From Cupriavidus sp. P-10 (GTDB lineage Bacteria > Pseudomonadota > Gammaproteobacteria > Burkholderiales > Burkholderiaceae), in the NCBI RefSeq assembly GCF_003402535.2, contig NZ_AP025171.1, positions 744,001-808,000 on the forward strand: DNA of 64,000 nucleotides, given 5' to 3'. The notes under the pieces are model-generated. The model worked only from the letters and a program-made list of their open reading frames with translations. It was not told the DNA's origin and did no database searches. Shown piece by piece: positions 35,006 to 43,227 of this stretch. Numbering within the stretch: the stretch's first letter is position 1; the number at the start of each line of letters is the position of its first letter. The position numbers and the translations under genes were made by a program.

Positions 35006-35539
35006 ATGACCTACACATTCGCAAAGCCGCTCGCAGTGTGCACGGCCGCGCTCGTGCTGGTGGCGTCCGGCTGGACCCCGGTGGCCGAGGCCGCCCGCGG
35101 TGGCGGTGGTGGCGGACATGCCGCAGCCGGTGGACACGCTGGCGGCGGGCAGCGCGCCGCTGCCGGCGGCGGTAACCGCGAAGCGCGGCAGGTGAACAAC
35201 CAGCGAGCCGACGCGCGCACCAACAACGTTCGCAACACCAGCGTCAACAACGTCAACGCCAACCGCAACGTCAACGTCAATTCGAACCGCAACGTCAACG
35301 TGAACGTCGACAGTCACGGCGGCTGCTGCGGCTGGGACAACGATTACCACCCGGTGGCGACTGCCGCCGCGGTGACCGCCACGGTGGCAGTGACGTCGGC
35401 GGTGGTGGGTTCCATGGTGCGCTCGGTCCCGCCGAGCTGCGTGCCGGTCAACTACGGCGGCATGGTCTACCAGCAGTGCGGCAGTACCTGGTACATGCCG
35501 CAGGGGCCGCAGTACGTCGTGGTCAACCCGCCGTACTGA
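35006..35539 (+). CDS. exported Asn/Val-repeat protein
   Basis: A 177-aa protein with a signal peptide (about 1-28, ending AEA), a Gly/His/Ala-rich stretch (29-60), a region of Asn-Val alternation (about 75-102: NVNANRNVNVNSNRNVNVNV), a CCGW motif, one hydrophobic segment (about 115-135) and a Tyr/Gln/Pro-rich tail with two further Cys. AAGGAG seven bases before the ATG. It is paired with the DUF2092 lipoprotein. Comparable pairs occur in Pseudomonas and Burkholderia; no activity is known to me. Confidence 0.75.
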   Translation: MTYTFAKPLAVCTAALVLVASGWTPVAEAARGGGGGGHAAAGGHAGGGQRAAAGGGNREARQVNNQRADARTNNVRNTSVNNVNANRNVNVNSNRNVNVNVDSHGGCCGWDNDYHPVATAAAVTATVAVTSAVVGSMVRSVPPSCVPVNYGGMVYQQCGSTWYMPQGPQYVVVNPPY

Positions 35540-35555
35540 AGACAGGCCTGAGCGC

Positions 35556-35583
35556 GCCGGGCTGGCTGCCTCGCCGGCCCGGC
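35556..35583. terminator. hairpin between convergent genes
   Basis: GCCGGGC / GCCCGGC with a 14-nt loop, between the stop codons of two convergent genes. No T-run, so modest confidence as a bidirectional terminator. Confidence 0.4.
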
Positions 35584-35587
35584 GGGC

Positions 35588-37552
35588 TTACCCATGGCGC
35601 AGCTGCAAGTCATGGAATGACACCAGTTCACCGGCCATCGCACTGGCCGCCACGGTGGGCGGGCTCGCCAGCCACACCTGCCCGGGCCCCGAGCGCCCGG
35701 GGAAATTCCGGTTGATCGAGCTGACCGTTACCTGCCCGGCCCGTTCCGACGAGCCCGGCCCGCAGTTGGCGCACGCCCCGCACGACGGCTGCAGGATGCG
35801 CGCGCCGGCCGCGTTGAATGTCTCCATGTAGCCCTGGCGGATGCAATAGTCCCTGACGTCGGTGGTGCCGAACTGCAGGTAGAGCGTGACATGCGGCGGC
35901 AGCCGCAGGCCGCGCTGCACCGCCCAGTGCAGCACCTCGTGGTACAGGTCGAAGTCCTCGCGCTTGCCGGCGGTGCAGGAGCCGCCGTAGGCGATATCCA
36001 CGCGCACGCGCCGGTCCAGCGCTGCCAGCGGCAGGCCGTTGCCCGGATCGCCGGGGCGTGCCACCATCGGGCCGAGCGTGCTGCAGTCGAGTTCGATGGT
36101 GGCCGCGAAGGCGGCATCGTCGTCGCTGCGCATCCACGGCTCGATCACGAAATCGATGCCGCGACGCTCCTTGAGAAAGCGCACCGTCTGCGCATCCGGC
36201 GCGACGATGCCGGTGAAGCCGCCCAGCTCGGCGCACATATTGGTCAGCGTCGCGCGTTCGTCGATGGACATCGCGCGCACGACGGGGCCGGTGAACTCGA
36301 ACACCTTGCCGACCCCGGCGCCGGCCTTGATGGCGGCCTGCGCCAGCAGGTGCAGCACCACATCCTTGGCCGTGACGCCCGGCGCAAGCGCCCCGTGAAG
36401 TGCGACGCGGATGCTCTCGGGCATGGTCATGCGGACCGCGCCCGTCACGAACGCGTTGGCCATGTCGGTGGTGCCGACGCCGAAGGCCACGCAGCCCAGC
36501 GCGCCACTATGCGGCGTGTGCGAGTCGGTGCCCACCACGACCTGTCCCGGCAGCGCATAGCGCTCGGCCATCATCGCGTGCGAGATGCCCGCGGCATGGC
36601 CGCCGTCGTCGGCACGGGAAGCCTCCTCGGTCAGCGTGCGGTGGCAGCGCAGCTGGTATGCGTCGACGAACTCGCGCTGTGCCGCGCACATCCTCGCAAC
36701 GTTGTCGACCAGCCCGCCACGCACGTGCGCCGGGCTTTCATTGACGTAGGAGGTATGGTCCTCGAACACCACGATGCGCTCGGCATCCCTGAGCCGCAGC
36801 GGCTTGCCGAAGGTGGCGTGCAGCATGTGGGCGCACATGCCGGTGTAGTACTCGTGGATGAAGCGCCAGTCGGCGCGCACGAAAACGCCGTCGCCCGGTT
36901 GCGGGCTTGCCGGGGTGACCGGCGTCGCCAGCAGGTGGCGGTGGACGATTTTCTCGAACAGGGTCTGCGGTGCCGCGGGCGGCGTCGCGGCCGCCGGTTC
37001 GACGTTGCCCAGGTATTGCTGGCCGAACTTCAGCAGCCCCCCGCTCAGCAGGATCGACGCGGCCAGCGTGTCGCGTCCGGCCACCAGCGTTTCGGCGGGG
37101 ATCGGCTCGCCTGCCTGCAGGCGCGCAAGCAGGCCGAAGTCGGTCGAGGTGAACAGGCCGATGTTGTCCGCGTTCTGGCGATAGATGCGTTCGAAGCTGC
37201 GCGCGATCACCAGCCTGATGCCGGCCAGCTTTTCCGCCGCGGGACTATGCTCGCGCGACGATCCCTTGCCGTAGCGGTTGCCGGCGACCGTCACCGAGAA
37301 GCCGCCCTCGCGGATCGCCCCGGGCGCGACCGGGCAGGTGCCTTCGACCTTGTAGCCCATATAGGGATAGCGGCCAAGCTTGTCGTCGTAGTGCGTCAGG
37401 ATCGGCACCGGCGTGATCTCGTCGGTGGACACGTCGTCGCGCAGAGCCCCGGCTTGCTCGGGCGTGATGGCCTCGCCGCGCAACTGGCGCGCCACGGCAT
37501 CCGCCGAGTCGGCAAGGAACAGGATGCGGCCTGGGAAATCGGGGGCGCTCAT
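35588..37552 (-). CDS. aconitase-family hydratase with N-terminal swivel domain
   Basis: A 654-aa fused LeuD-LeuC-like protein. The swivel (small-subunit) domain comes first (about 1-190; DDVSTDEITP, NRYGKGSSREHSP, VIARSFERIYRQNADNIG), then the iron-sulphur large domain (about 200-654; VVGTDSHTPHSGALG, GGSCTAG with C526, PSCGACANCGPG with C591 and C594). That order is the reverse of aconitase A and like aconitase B without its HEAT domain. It should dehydrate or hydrate a tricarboxylate or isopropylmalate-like acid. GGAG lies six bases before the ATG at 37552. It is divergent from a LysR gene that is followed by an orphan Bug gene; these probably form one uptake-catabolic unit. Confidence 0.85.
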   Translation of the reverse strand: MSAPDFPGRILFLADSADAVARQLRGEAITPEQAGALRDDVSTDEITPVPILTHYDDKLGRYPYMGYKVEGTCPVAPGAIREGGFSVTVAGNRYGKGSSREHSPAAEKLAGIRLVIARSFERIYRQNADNIGLFTSTDFGLLARLQAGEPIPAETLVAGRDTLAASILLSGGLLKFGQQYLGNVEPAAATPPAAPQTLFEKIVHRHLLATPVTPASPQPGDGVFVRADWRFIHEYYTGMCAHMLHATFGKPLRLRDAERIVVFEDHTSYVNESPAHVRGGLVDNVARMCAAQREFVDAYQLRCHRTLTEEASRADDGGHAAGISHAMMAERYALPGQVVVGTDSHTPHSGALGCVAFGVGTTDMANAFVTGAVRMTMPESIRVALHGALAPGVTAKDVVLHLLAQAAIKAGAGVGKVFEFTGPVVRAMSIDERATLTNMCAELGGFTGIVAPDAQTVRFLKERRGIDFVIEPWMRSDDDAAFAATIELDCSTLGPMVARPGDPGNGLPLAALDRRVRVDIAYGGSCTAGKREDFDLYHEVLHWAVQRGLRLPPHVTLYLQFGTTDVRDYCIRQGYMETFNAAGARILQPSCGACANCGPGSSERAGQVTVSSINRNFPGRSGPGQVWLASPPTVAASAMAGELVSFHDLQLRHG

Positions 37553-37768
37553 GGAGGTCTCCGGTGGCACGGTGGCACGGTTGGCAGATGGGCGGCACTT
37601 TACTGGCTGCGGGGCGTGGACACGAAGCGCTGATCCGGCATCTCTGCTATCTGCCGGTGGCATATCAGGGTTAACCCGTTGTGCTGTGTGTGGCGCGGAC
37701 GGCAGGCACAGGCAGGCGGTAGTATCGGGACGAAACGAGGCTCGCGGGCTCGCGGCCCGGCATCCTGA
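37553..37768. promoter_or_regulatory. divergent promoter region, hydratase/LysR
   Basis: The 216-bp gap contains a perfect palindrome GGGTTAACCC (37668-37677) and a nearby dyad CCGGCA / TGCCGG (37635 and 37652). Either could be the LysR site; neither fits T-N11-A clearly. Confidence 0.35.
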
Positions 37769-38683
37769 ATGACCATGCATCGCATCGACCCCGTCAATAT
37801 CCAGCTGTTCCTCGCCGCGGCACGCGAAGGATCGATCAAGCGCGCGGCGGAAACCGAACACATAGCGCAGTCGGCGCTGAGCCGGCGCATCGCCGAGCTG
37901 GAGCGCAGCCTGGGCGTGGTGCTGTTCGTGCGTTCGCCCGCGGGCGTGGTGCTGACCGATGCCGGCGCCCGCGCGCTCGAACTGGGCCGCAAGCTGAATG
38001 AGGACATCGCCAGCTTCGCGCGCGAAGTGCAGGATCTGGGCGACCAGGTTGCCGGCGTGGTGCGCGTGTCGGCCAGTCCGTCGGCCATCATCGGCTTCCT
38101 GCCCGAGCGCCTGCATGCGTTCAAGGCGGCGCATCCGCTGGTCGAGATCGCGCTGTATGAACGCTCCACCGCCGAATCGATCCGCGCCTGCCTTGACGAT
38201 CGCGTCGACATCGGCATTGGCGTCGCGGCCAAGACGCCTGGCGGCCTGGAGTCGTGGCCGTTCGCCAGCGATCCGCTCAATGTCGTGATTCCGTCTTCGC
38301 ACCGGCTGGCGCGGCGCAAGCGCATTCGCTATGCCGAAGTGCTGGAGCATCCGCTGGTGGTGGTGCAGTCCGGCGGCGCGCTCGACCAGGAACTGCGCGA
38401 GCAGGCGGCGAACCTGCGCCTGCCGTTCAACCAGAGCGTGACGGTGTCCAGCTTCGAAGCCGCATGCCGCATGGTGGAAGCGGGCCTGGGCATCGCCGTG
38501 CTGCCGGCCAGCGCCGGCGCTGCCTACGCCGGCACGCGCGGCTTTGTGCGCGTGCCGCTCGACGAGCCCTGGCGCGAGCGCCAGCTGCTGATCTACGCGC
38601 CCTACAAGCAACCGCGGCTGCGGGCGATCGCGGCCATGATCCGCGCGCTGCAGCCGGGCACCGCCGAGGCTATGCCAGCCTGA
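37769..38683 (+). CDS. LysR family transcriptional regulator
   Basis: A 304-aa LysR-type regulator (helix-turn-helix about residues 8-66: FLAAAREGSIKRAAETEHIA, then QSALSRRIAELE) with an effector-binding domain. The start may be ATG 37769 or 37775. It is divergent from the hydratase gene and followed after 104 bp by a Bug gene, both probable targets. Confidence 0.88.
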   Translation: MTMHRIDPVNIQLFLAAAREGSIKRAAETEHIAQSALSRRIAELERSLGVVLFVRSPAGVVLTDAGARALELGRKLNEDIASFAREVQDLGDQVAGVVRVSASPSAIIGFLPERLHAFKAAHPLVEIALYERSTAESIRACLDDRVDIGIGVAAKTPGGLESWPFASDPLNVVIPSSHRLARRKRIRYAEVLEHPLVVVQSGGALDQELREQAANLRLPFNQSVTVSSFEAACRMVEAGLGIAVLPASAGAAYAGTRGFVRVPLDEPWRERQLLIYAPYKQPRLRAIAAMIRALQPGTAEAMPA

Positions 38684-38787
38684 GATACCCCGTCCAGCGG
38701 ATTAGCACTCTGCCGCGCGGCGGCGCAGCCCTACACTCCGACCCAAAGCCACCGCTCACGGTGCGATTCAATAAACGGAGACAAGGA

Positions 38788-39774
38788 ATGCGGACAACGC
38801 TGTTTCGGCGGGCGTGCCATGCGCTCGCCAGCTTCACGACCCTCGCCGCGCTGGGCAGCCTGCCAGTCGCAGTCAATGCGCAGGAAACCAAGCCGGTCAG
38901 GCTGATCGTGCCGACCCAGCCGGGATCGCAGGCCGATGCGGTGGCGCGTGCGCTGAGCCAGCCGCTGGGCAAGCACCTGGGCCAGTCGGTAGTGGTCGAG
39001 AATATCGCCGGTGCCGGCGGCGTGCCGGGCACGCAGCAGATCGTCAGGGCGCCGAAGGACGGCTCGACCCTGGGCCTGATCTCGTCGAACCACGTGATCA
39101 ACCCGTTCATCTACAAGAACCTGCCCTATGACTCGCTCAAGGACATCACGCCGATCACGGTGATCGGCACGCTGCCGCTGGTGCTGGTCGTCAATCCATC
39201 CGTCGGCGCGCAAACCACCCGTGACCTGATCGCGCTGCTCAAGTCAAAGCCGGGTGAGTTGAACTATGGTTCGTCGGGCAACGGCACGGTGCTGCACCTG
39301 GCTGGCCAGTTGTTTGCCAGCGAAGCGAAGGTGGATATCCGGCATGTGCCTTACAAGGGGGCTGGCAACTACACCACAGACCTGATCGGCGGCCAGGTGC
39401 AGGTCGGCTTCCTGACGGTGCAGGCGGTGCTGCCACTGATCAAGGCCGGCAAGCTCAAGGCCATCGCCGTGTCGACCACGCAGCGCGTGCCGGCCTTGCC
39501 GGATGTGCCGACGCTGGCGGAGTCGGGCCTGCCACGCTACAGCTTCGATGCCTGGCTGGCGATCGTCGGTCCTGCGGGTTTGCCGAAGGCGAACGTCGCG
39601 GCGCTCCAGTCCAGGATCCAGGCCACGCTGCAGGAGCGCGACGTGCTGGAGCATCTGGCGGCGCAAGGCGTGGTCGTGGCCGCCACGGGGGCCGACGCGG
39701 CCGTGCCGTTCTTGCGCAACGAGCTGGACAAGCACGCGAGGATCGTCAAGCAGGCGGGGCCGACGCTGAATTGA
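38788..39774 (+). CDS. Bug/TctC family periplasmic solute-binding protein
   Basis: A 328-aa exported binding protein (signal about 1-31, ending VNAQ; mature start ETKPVRLIVPTQPGSQ). The family segments IAGAGGVPGTQQI, YGSSGNGT and HVPYKGAG are present. CGGAG lies seven bases upstream of ATG 38788. Orphan, with no TctAB genes nearby. Linkage to the aconitase-family hydratase suggests a tricarboxylate-like ligand. A strong terminator follows. Confidence 0.9.
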   Translation: MRTTLFRRACHALASFTTLAALGSLPVAVNAQETKPVRLIVPTQPGSQADAVARALSQPLGKHLGQSVVVENIAGAGGVPGTQQIVRAPKDGSTLGLISSNHVINPFIYKNLPYDSLKDITPITVIGTLPLVLVVNPSVGAQTTRDLIALLKSKPGELNYGSSGNGTVLHLAGQLFASEAKVDIRHVPYKGAGNYTTDLIGGQVQVGFLTVQAVLPLIKAGKLKAIAVSTTQRVPALPDVPTLAESGLPRYSFDAWLAIVGPAGLPKANVAALQSRIQATLQERDVLEHLAAQGVVVAATGADAAVPFLRNELDKHARIVKQAGPTLN

Positions 39775-39807
39775 GGCAACGTGCTTGAGGCAACGTGCCT
39801 GAACCCG

Positions 39808-39839
39808 GGCCCGCCGCTTGCGGCGGGCCTTGTTTTTTT
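39808..39839 (+). terminator. rho-independent terminator
   Basis: Ten-bp perfect GC stem (GGCCCGCCGC / GCGGCGGGCC) with a TT centre, directly followed by TTGTTTTTTT. It lies 33 bp after the Bug stop codon and ends the transcript before the convergent LuxR-type gene. Confidence 0.92.
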
Positions 39840-39847
39840 CAGCCTGC

Positions 39848-40657
39848 CTACAGCGCCGGGCAATCCTCGGAATCCGCGACTGCCGCATGTTGCGCCGGTT
39901 GCGGTGGGCTTGCCACGGGCTGCGCTGCCGGATGTCCCGGACCGGGGCCTGCCTGTCCCAGGCGCGCACCGCGTTGCAGTGCCACGTGGACGGCTTCGCC
40001 CTTGCTGCGTACCCCGAGCGTCTTGTAGACGGCGTGGCAATGGCATTTGACCGTCGCCACGGAAACGTTCAGCTGCCGGCTGATGGTCTTGGCGGGATAG
40101 CCGCGCGCGAGCAGTACCAGGATTTCATATTGGCGCGGCGTGAGGCCGAGCAGGTGGGCTTCGCCGGGAGCGTTCACGTCGCCGGGCGAACGCAACGCCA
40201 CGGTCTGCGGCTTCCCCGCGCTGCCCTTGCGCGTGCCATCGTGCGATGCCACCGCGACACCCGGCCGCTGGCGGAACGGCCCGAGGCTGACCTGGTAGCC
40301 GCTGGCGACCAGCCGGATCGATGCCTTCAAGACATCGGGCCCCACCGATTTCGGCAGGCAGCCCACCACGCCCGCCGTGACCTTGTCATCGACCCAGTTC
40401 GCGGGCGCGTAGTCGGACAGTACCAGTATCCGCGCTGCAGGCCAGGTCCTGCCGACCTGGCACAGCAACTGCCACGCTGCCTCCGGATCCTCCGGCAGGC
40501 CGAGCACGACGAATGCGATGGCTTCACCGGCGGCGCGAGGCGCGGCGATGCTCGCCGGATCGACCGTGACGACCTCACCGACGTCCTCGGCGTCTTCCAG
40601 CGTCCTGCACAACGCAACCCGCAGCAAAGCGTGGGATTCAATCAACAGCACCTTCAT
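39848..40657 (-). CDS. LuxR/NarL-type regulator with degenerate receiver
   Basis: A 269-aa protein with an N-terminal receiver-like domain (about 1-120) and a LuxR helix-turn-helix (about 165-225; GLTPRQYEILVLLARGYPAK, then TISRQLNVSVATVKCHCHAV). The acidic pocket that normally holds Mg is ES at 7-8 instead of Asp pairs, and the phospho-acceptor Asp is G53 (VVLGLPE). S81 and K103 are kept. It is therefore probably not phosphorylated and acts as a pseudo-receiver regulator. A Pro/Ala/Gln-rich tail follows the HTH. It lies 79 bp downstream of a phasin gene on the same strand. Confidence 0.88.
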   Translation of the reverse strand: MKVLLIESHALLRVALCRTLEDAEDVGEVVTVDPASIAAPRAAGEAIAFVVLGLPEDPEAAWQLLCQVGRTWPAARILVLSDYAPANWVDDKVTAGVVGCLPKSVGPDVLKASIRLVASGYQVSLGPFRQRPGVAVASHDGTRKGSAGKPQTVALRSPGDVNAPGEAHLLGLTPRQYEILVLLARGYPAKTISRQLNVSVATVKCHCHAVYKTLGVRSKGEAVHVALQRGARLGQAGPGPGHPAAQPVASPPQPAQHAAVADSEDCPAL

Positions 40658-40736
40658 TGCACGCTTCTCTCTTGCGCGCGGACGCGGCGCCGTGGCCGCG
40701 GCAGGGGCGGCAGGCGGCGCGTCCGGCGACCGTGGG

Positions 40737-41132
40737 TTATGCGGCGGCCCGCCCGGCGACAGCCGCCGCCGTGGCGTGGCTCAGCCTGGATTGCGCGAGT
40801 TCAGCCGCTTGCTGGAAGCGGGCCTGGGCCAGCTGGGCGAGCCCGGCCTGCGTTTCCGCGGCGATCTCGCACACCTGCCGCGTGTAGGCGCAGGCCTTGT
40901 CGGCGGCAAGCGGCGTCAGGGCACTTTGCAGTTCAAGAACCTTGCGCAGGTCCTTGCTGGCGAACAGCGCCTGCATGCGTTGCTGGTTTTCCTCGAAGGC
41001 CAACTGGGCGGTCTGCAGGTTCAGCTCGGCGATCCGCTGGAAGCCGGCAAACAGGATGCTGGAGAAGGCGAAGCAGTCAGCAAAGCCGCTGCCGTTGGGG
41101 ACAGCGAACTGATCGGGCGCGAAAACGGGCAT
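40737..41132 (-). CDS. phasin family protein
   Basis: A 131-aa phasin with the amphipathic helical pattern that coats polyhydroxyalkanoate granules (IAELNLQTAQLAFEENQQRM, then ETQAGLAQLAQARFQQAAEL). The ATG at 41132 begins the typical MPVFAPDQF start; the upstream extension of the frame is not phasin-like. It is shorter than PhaP1 (about 190 aa). Consistent with a PHA-producing Burkholderiales host. Co-directional with the LuxR-type gene. Confidence 0.85.
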   Translation of the reverse strand: MPVFAPDQFAVPNGSGFADCFAFSSILFAGFQRIAELNLQTAQLAFEENQQRMQALFASKDLRKVLELQSALTPLAADKACAYTRQVCEIAAETQAGLAQLAQARFQQAAELAQSRLSHATAAAVAGRAAA

Positions 41133-41354
41133 GCAATGGTTTCCTTTGGTCCGCCTGGGCTCAATGCCGGACGACAGGTTGCTGGTAAACACACAACCGG
41201 ATTGCGTCGAAAGAGGCACCCGGCGTGCTGCGTTGCATCATTTCGCGACCCATTTTAGAGTAAGCACTCTAGACAATGTGGTGTGCCGTCCTAGGGGGAT
41301 TCCCCGATGGTTTCAGCGTTTTTGCACGATTTTGTATTTTCGCTTTCGTTTTCG

Positions 41355-41855
41355 ATGAGCCTCGCGCTGAGGCGCCCTGGAATCCACCAGGAGGTAGGGT
41401 GGATCACCCAAAAACGGTATCCTTCCGTCACGCACGCCACCATAAAGCCACTCTTGCGCCACCCTTATCGCCGGCATCCCATCTTCGCCGGCCTCCTGCT
41501 TGTTGTATTCCTGACAGTTCAGCTGGCAGCAGTCGCGTACGCCTGTACCGGTAGCCGCTACCAGATGGAAAACAGCGGCACCGCGGCGGCGATGACCGAA
41601 TCGTGCGCGGACATGGCGGCCGGCAGTGATGACCAGGGCATTGACCAGAGCGGGCTATGCCTGGCGCACTGCCAGGCCGATTCCAAGAGCTCGGACCATG
41701 TATCCCCGCAGATTCCGGCATTCCTGCCGGTGCTGAGGAGCATCGTGGAACCCACGCGCGTGGTCCTTGCCGAGGTTCGCGTCGCGCTGCGCGCAGACGT
41801 GGCGGCACGCGGGCCGCCGCCGCTTAACATCCTTCACTGCAGTTTTCAAACGTAG
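41355..41855 (+). CDS. small exported Cys/His/Met-containing protein upstream of cus genes
   Basis: A protein of up to 166 aa. The convincing part begins at RHPIFAGLLLVVFLTVQLAA, a signal peptide, followed by a short periplasmic domain with CTGSRYQM, MTESCADMAAGSDDQ and GLCLAHCQADSKSSDH. The several Cys, His and Met suggest metal contact, like the small proteins that precede Cus/Czc efflux operons. The start is uncertain: ATG 41355 and ATG 41307 are both possible and neither has a good ribosome binding site. It lies 70 bp upstream of cusC. Confidence 0.55.
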   Translation: MSLALRRPGIHQEVGWITQKRYPSVTHATIKPLLRHPYRRHPIFAGLLLVVFLTVQLAAVAYACTGSRYQMENSGTAAAMTESCADMAAGSDDQGIDQSGLCLAHCQADSKSSDHVSPQIPAFLPVLRSIVEPTRVVLAEVRVALRADVAARGPPPLNILHCSFQT

Positions 41856-41925
41856 CCTCCAGATCGACGTCCATTCGGTGCTGCCCCGCCAGATCCGGGC
41901 AGCTGTCGTCGCTCATGGAGGCTTT

Positions 41926-43227
41926 ATGCTTTCTCTTCGTCGCCTGACCCTGGCGCTGCTCTGCGCGCCTGCCCTGGGCCTGGCGTGGTCGCATGCCGCG
42001 GCTGCGCAAGCCGCCCCAAACCTTTCCCTCGCGGAATCCGTCGCGCTCGCGACGACGCACGCGGGTAATGCCGAATCCTCCGTCGGGGCCGTCGAGTCGG
42101 CCATGCAAATGGCGGTTGCCGCAGGCCAGTTGCCGGACCCTGTGCTCAAGCTCGGGCTCAACAATGTCCCCCTGAACGGGCCGGACCAGTTCTCGCTTAC
42201 CCGGGACTTCATGACCATGCGGTCCGTCAGCGTGATGCAGGAATTCACGCGTCCGGACAAGCGGCGCGCACGGGTGGCGCGACTGGAAGCGGAGGCGACC
42301 GCCGCCGAGGCGCAGCGTGCTGTCGGACTGGCCAGCGTGCAGCGCAATGCGGCCGGTGCCTGGCTCGATCGATGGTATGCCGAACAGACCGGCGTCCTTC
42401 TCGGGCACCACGGCCATCCTCTGGACCTGGCGCTTCAGGCGGCGGCGGCCGCCTATCGCAGCGGGCGTGGCTCGCGCGCGGATGTCCTGGCGATGGAGCT
42501 GGAAATCCAGAAGCTGCATGACCGCCTGGATGAAAACCAGGCCGCCGTTGCCACGGCCAGGCTCAATTTTGAGCGCTGGGTCGGGCCTGCGGCAAGTCGC
42601 CCATTGTCGGAGCGTCCGCCGCTGGAAGTTCCGCAAGGCGTCCAGCAGCTGGCGCAAGGCGCATTCGACTCGGTGCCAGAGATCACGGCGGCGCAGCGCG
42701 AAGTGGCGCTGGCGGAGTCGGAGATCCAGGTGGCGACTGAAGCCCGGAAGCCGGATGTGACGGTCGAACTGATGTACAGCCAGCGCGGCCCGGCTTACTC
42801 GAACATGGGGTCGCTCAACGTCAGCTTCCCGGTGCCCTGGGACCGGGGCAATCGCCAGGACCGCGACATCGCAGCCAGGCTGGCACAGGCCAATGAGGCG
42901 CGTGCCAGGTTCGAAATCATCCGCCGCAATACGCAGGCCATGGTGGGCGCCAAGGTCGCCGAGTTGCAGCGCAACCTCGGGCGGCTCAAGCGCTACGACG
43001 AGAAGACCTTGCCGCTCGCCAGCGCGCAGGCGGATGCCGCGCTCACGGCCTACCGGGCCAATACCGGGTCGTTGCTCGCTGTCGCCGAGGCCAACCATCG
43101 GGCCATCGACCTGGCGGTGGAGCGGCTGGCACTGGAGGCGAAGACGGCAAGGCTCTGGGCGGACCTGGCCTTCCTGGTCCCGCTTCCCACCGCGCAATCC
43201 GGGCCGGCCACCAAGGAGCTGAAATGA
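41926..43227 (+). CDS. cusC: outer-membrane efflux protein (CusC/CzcC family)
   Basis: A 433-aa TolC-type outer-membrane factor with a signal peptide (about 1-28, ending AAAAQA) and two outer-membrane efflux repeats of long helices (LNFERWVG region; RNTQAMVGAKVAELQRNLGR). The ATG at 41926 has GGAGG four bases upstream. Its stop overlaps the cusB start by 4 bp. It forms the exit duct of the tripartite metal pump. Unlike E. coli CusC no lipobox Cys is seen, which is closer to CzcC. Confidence 0.88.
   Translation: MLSLRRLTLALLCAPALGLAWSHAAAAQAAPNLSLAESVALATTHAGNAESSVGAVESAMQMAVAAGQLPDPVLKLGLNNVPLNGPDQFSLTRDFMTMRSVSVMQEFTRPDKRRARVARLEAEATAAEAQRAVGLASVQRNAAGAWLDRWYAEQTGVLLGHHGHPLDLALQAAAAAYRSGRGSRADVLAMELEIQKLHDRLDENQAAVATARLNFERWVGPAASRPLSERPPLEVPQGVQQLAQGAFDSVPEITAAQREVALAESEIQVATEARKPDVTVELMYSQRGPAYSNMGSLNVSFPVPWDRGNRQDRDIAARLAQANEARARFEIIRRNTQAMVGAKVAELQRNLGRLKRYDEKTLPLASAQADAALTAYRANTGSLLAVAEANHRAIDLAVERLALEAKTARLWADLAFLVPLPTAQSGPATKELK

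Noticed and set aside
35588..38611. A 1007-aa protein fused to the hydratase
   Set aside because: The upstream 350 codons are antisense to the LysR gene; the GGAG-preceded ATG at 37552 starts the swivel domain.
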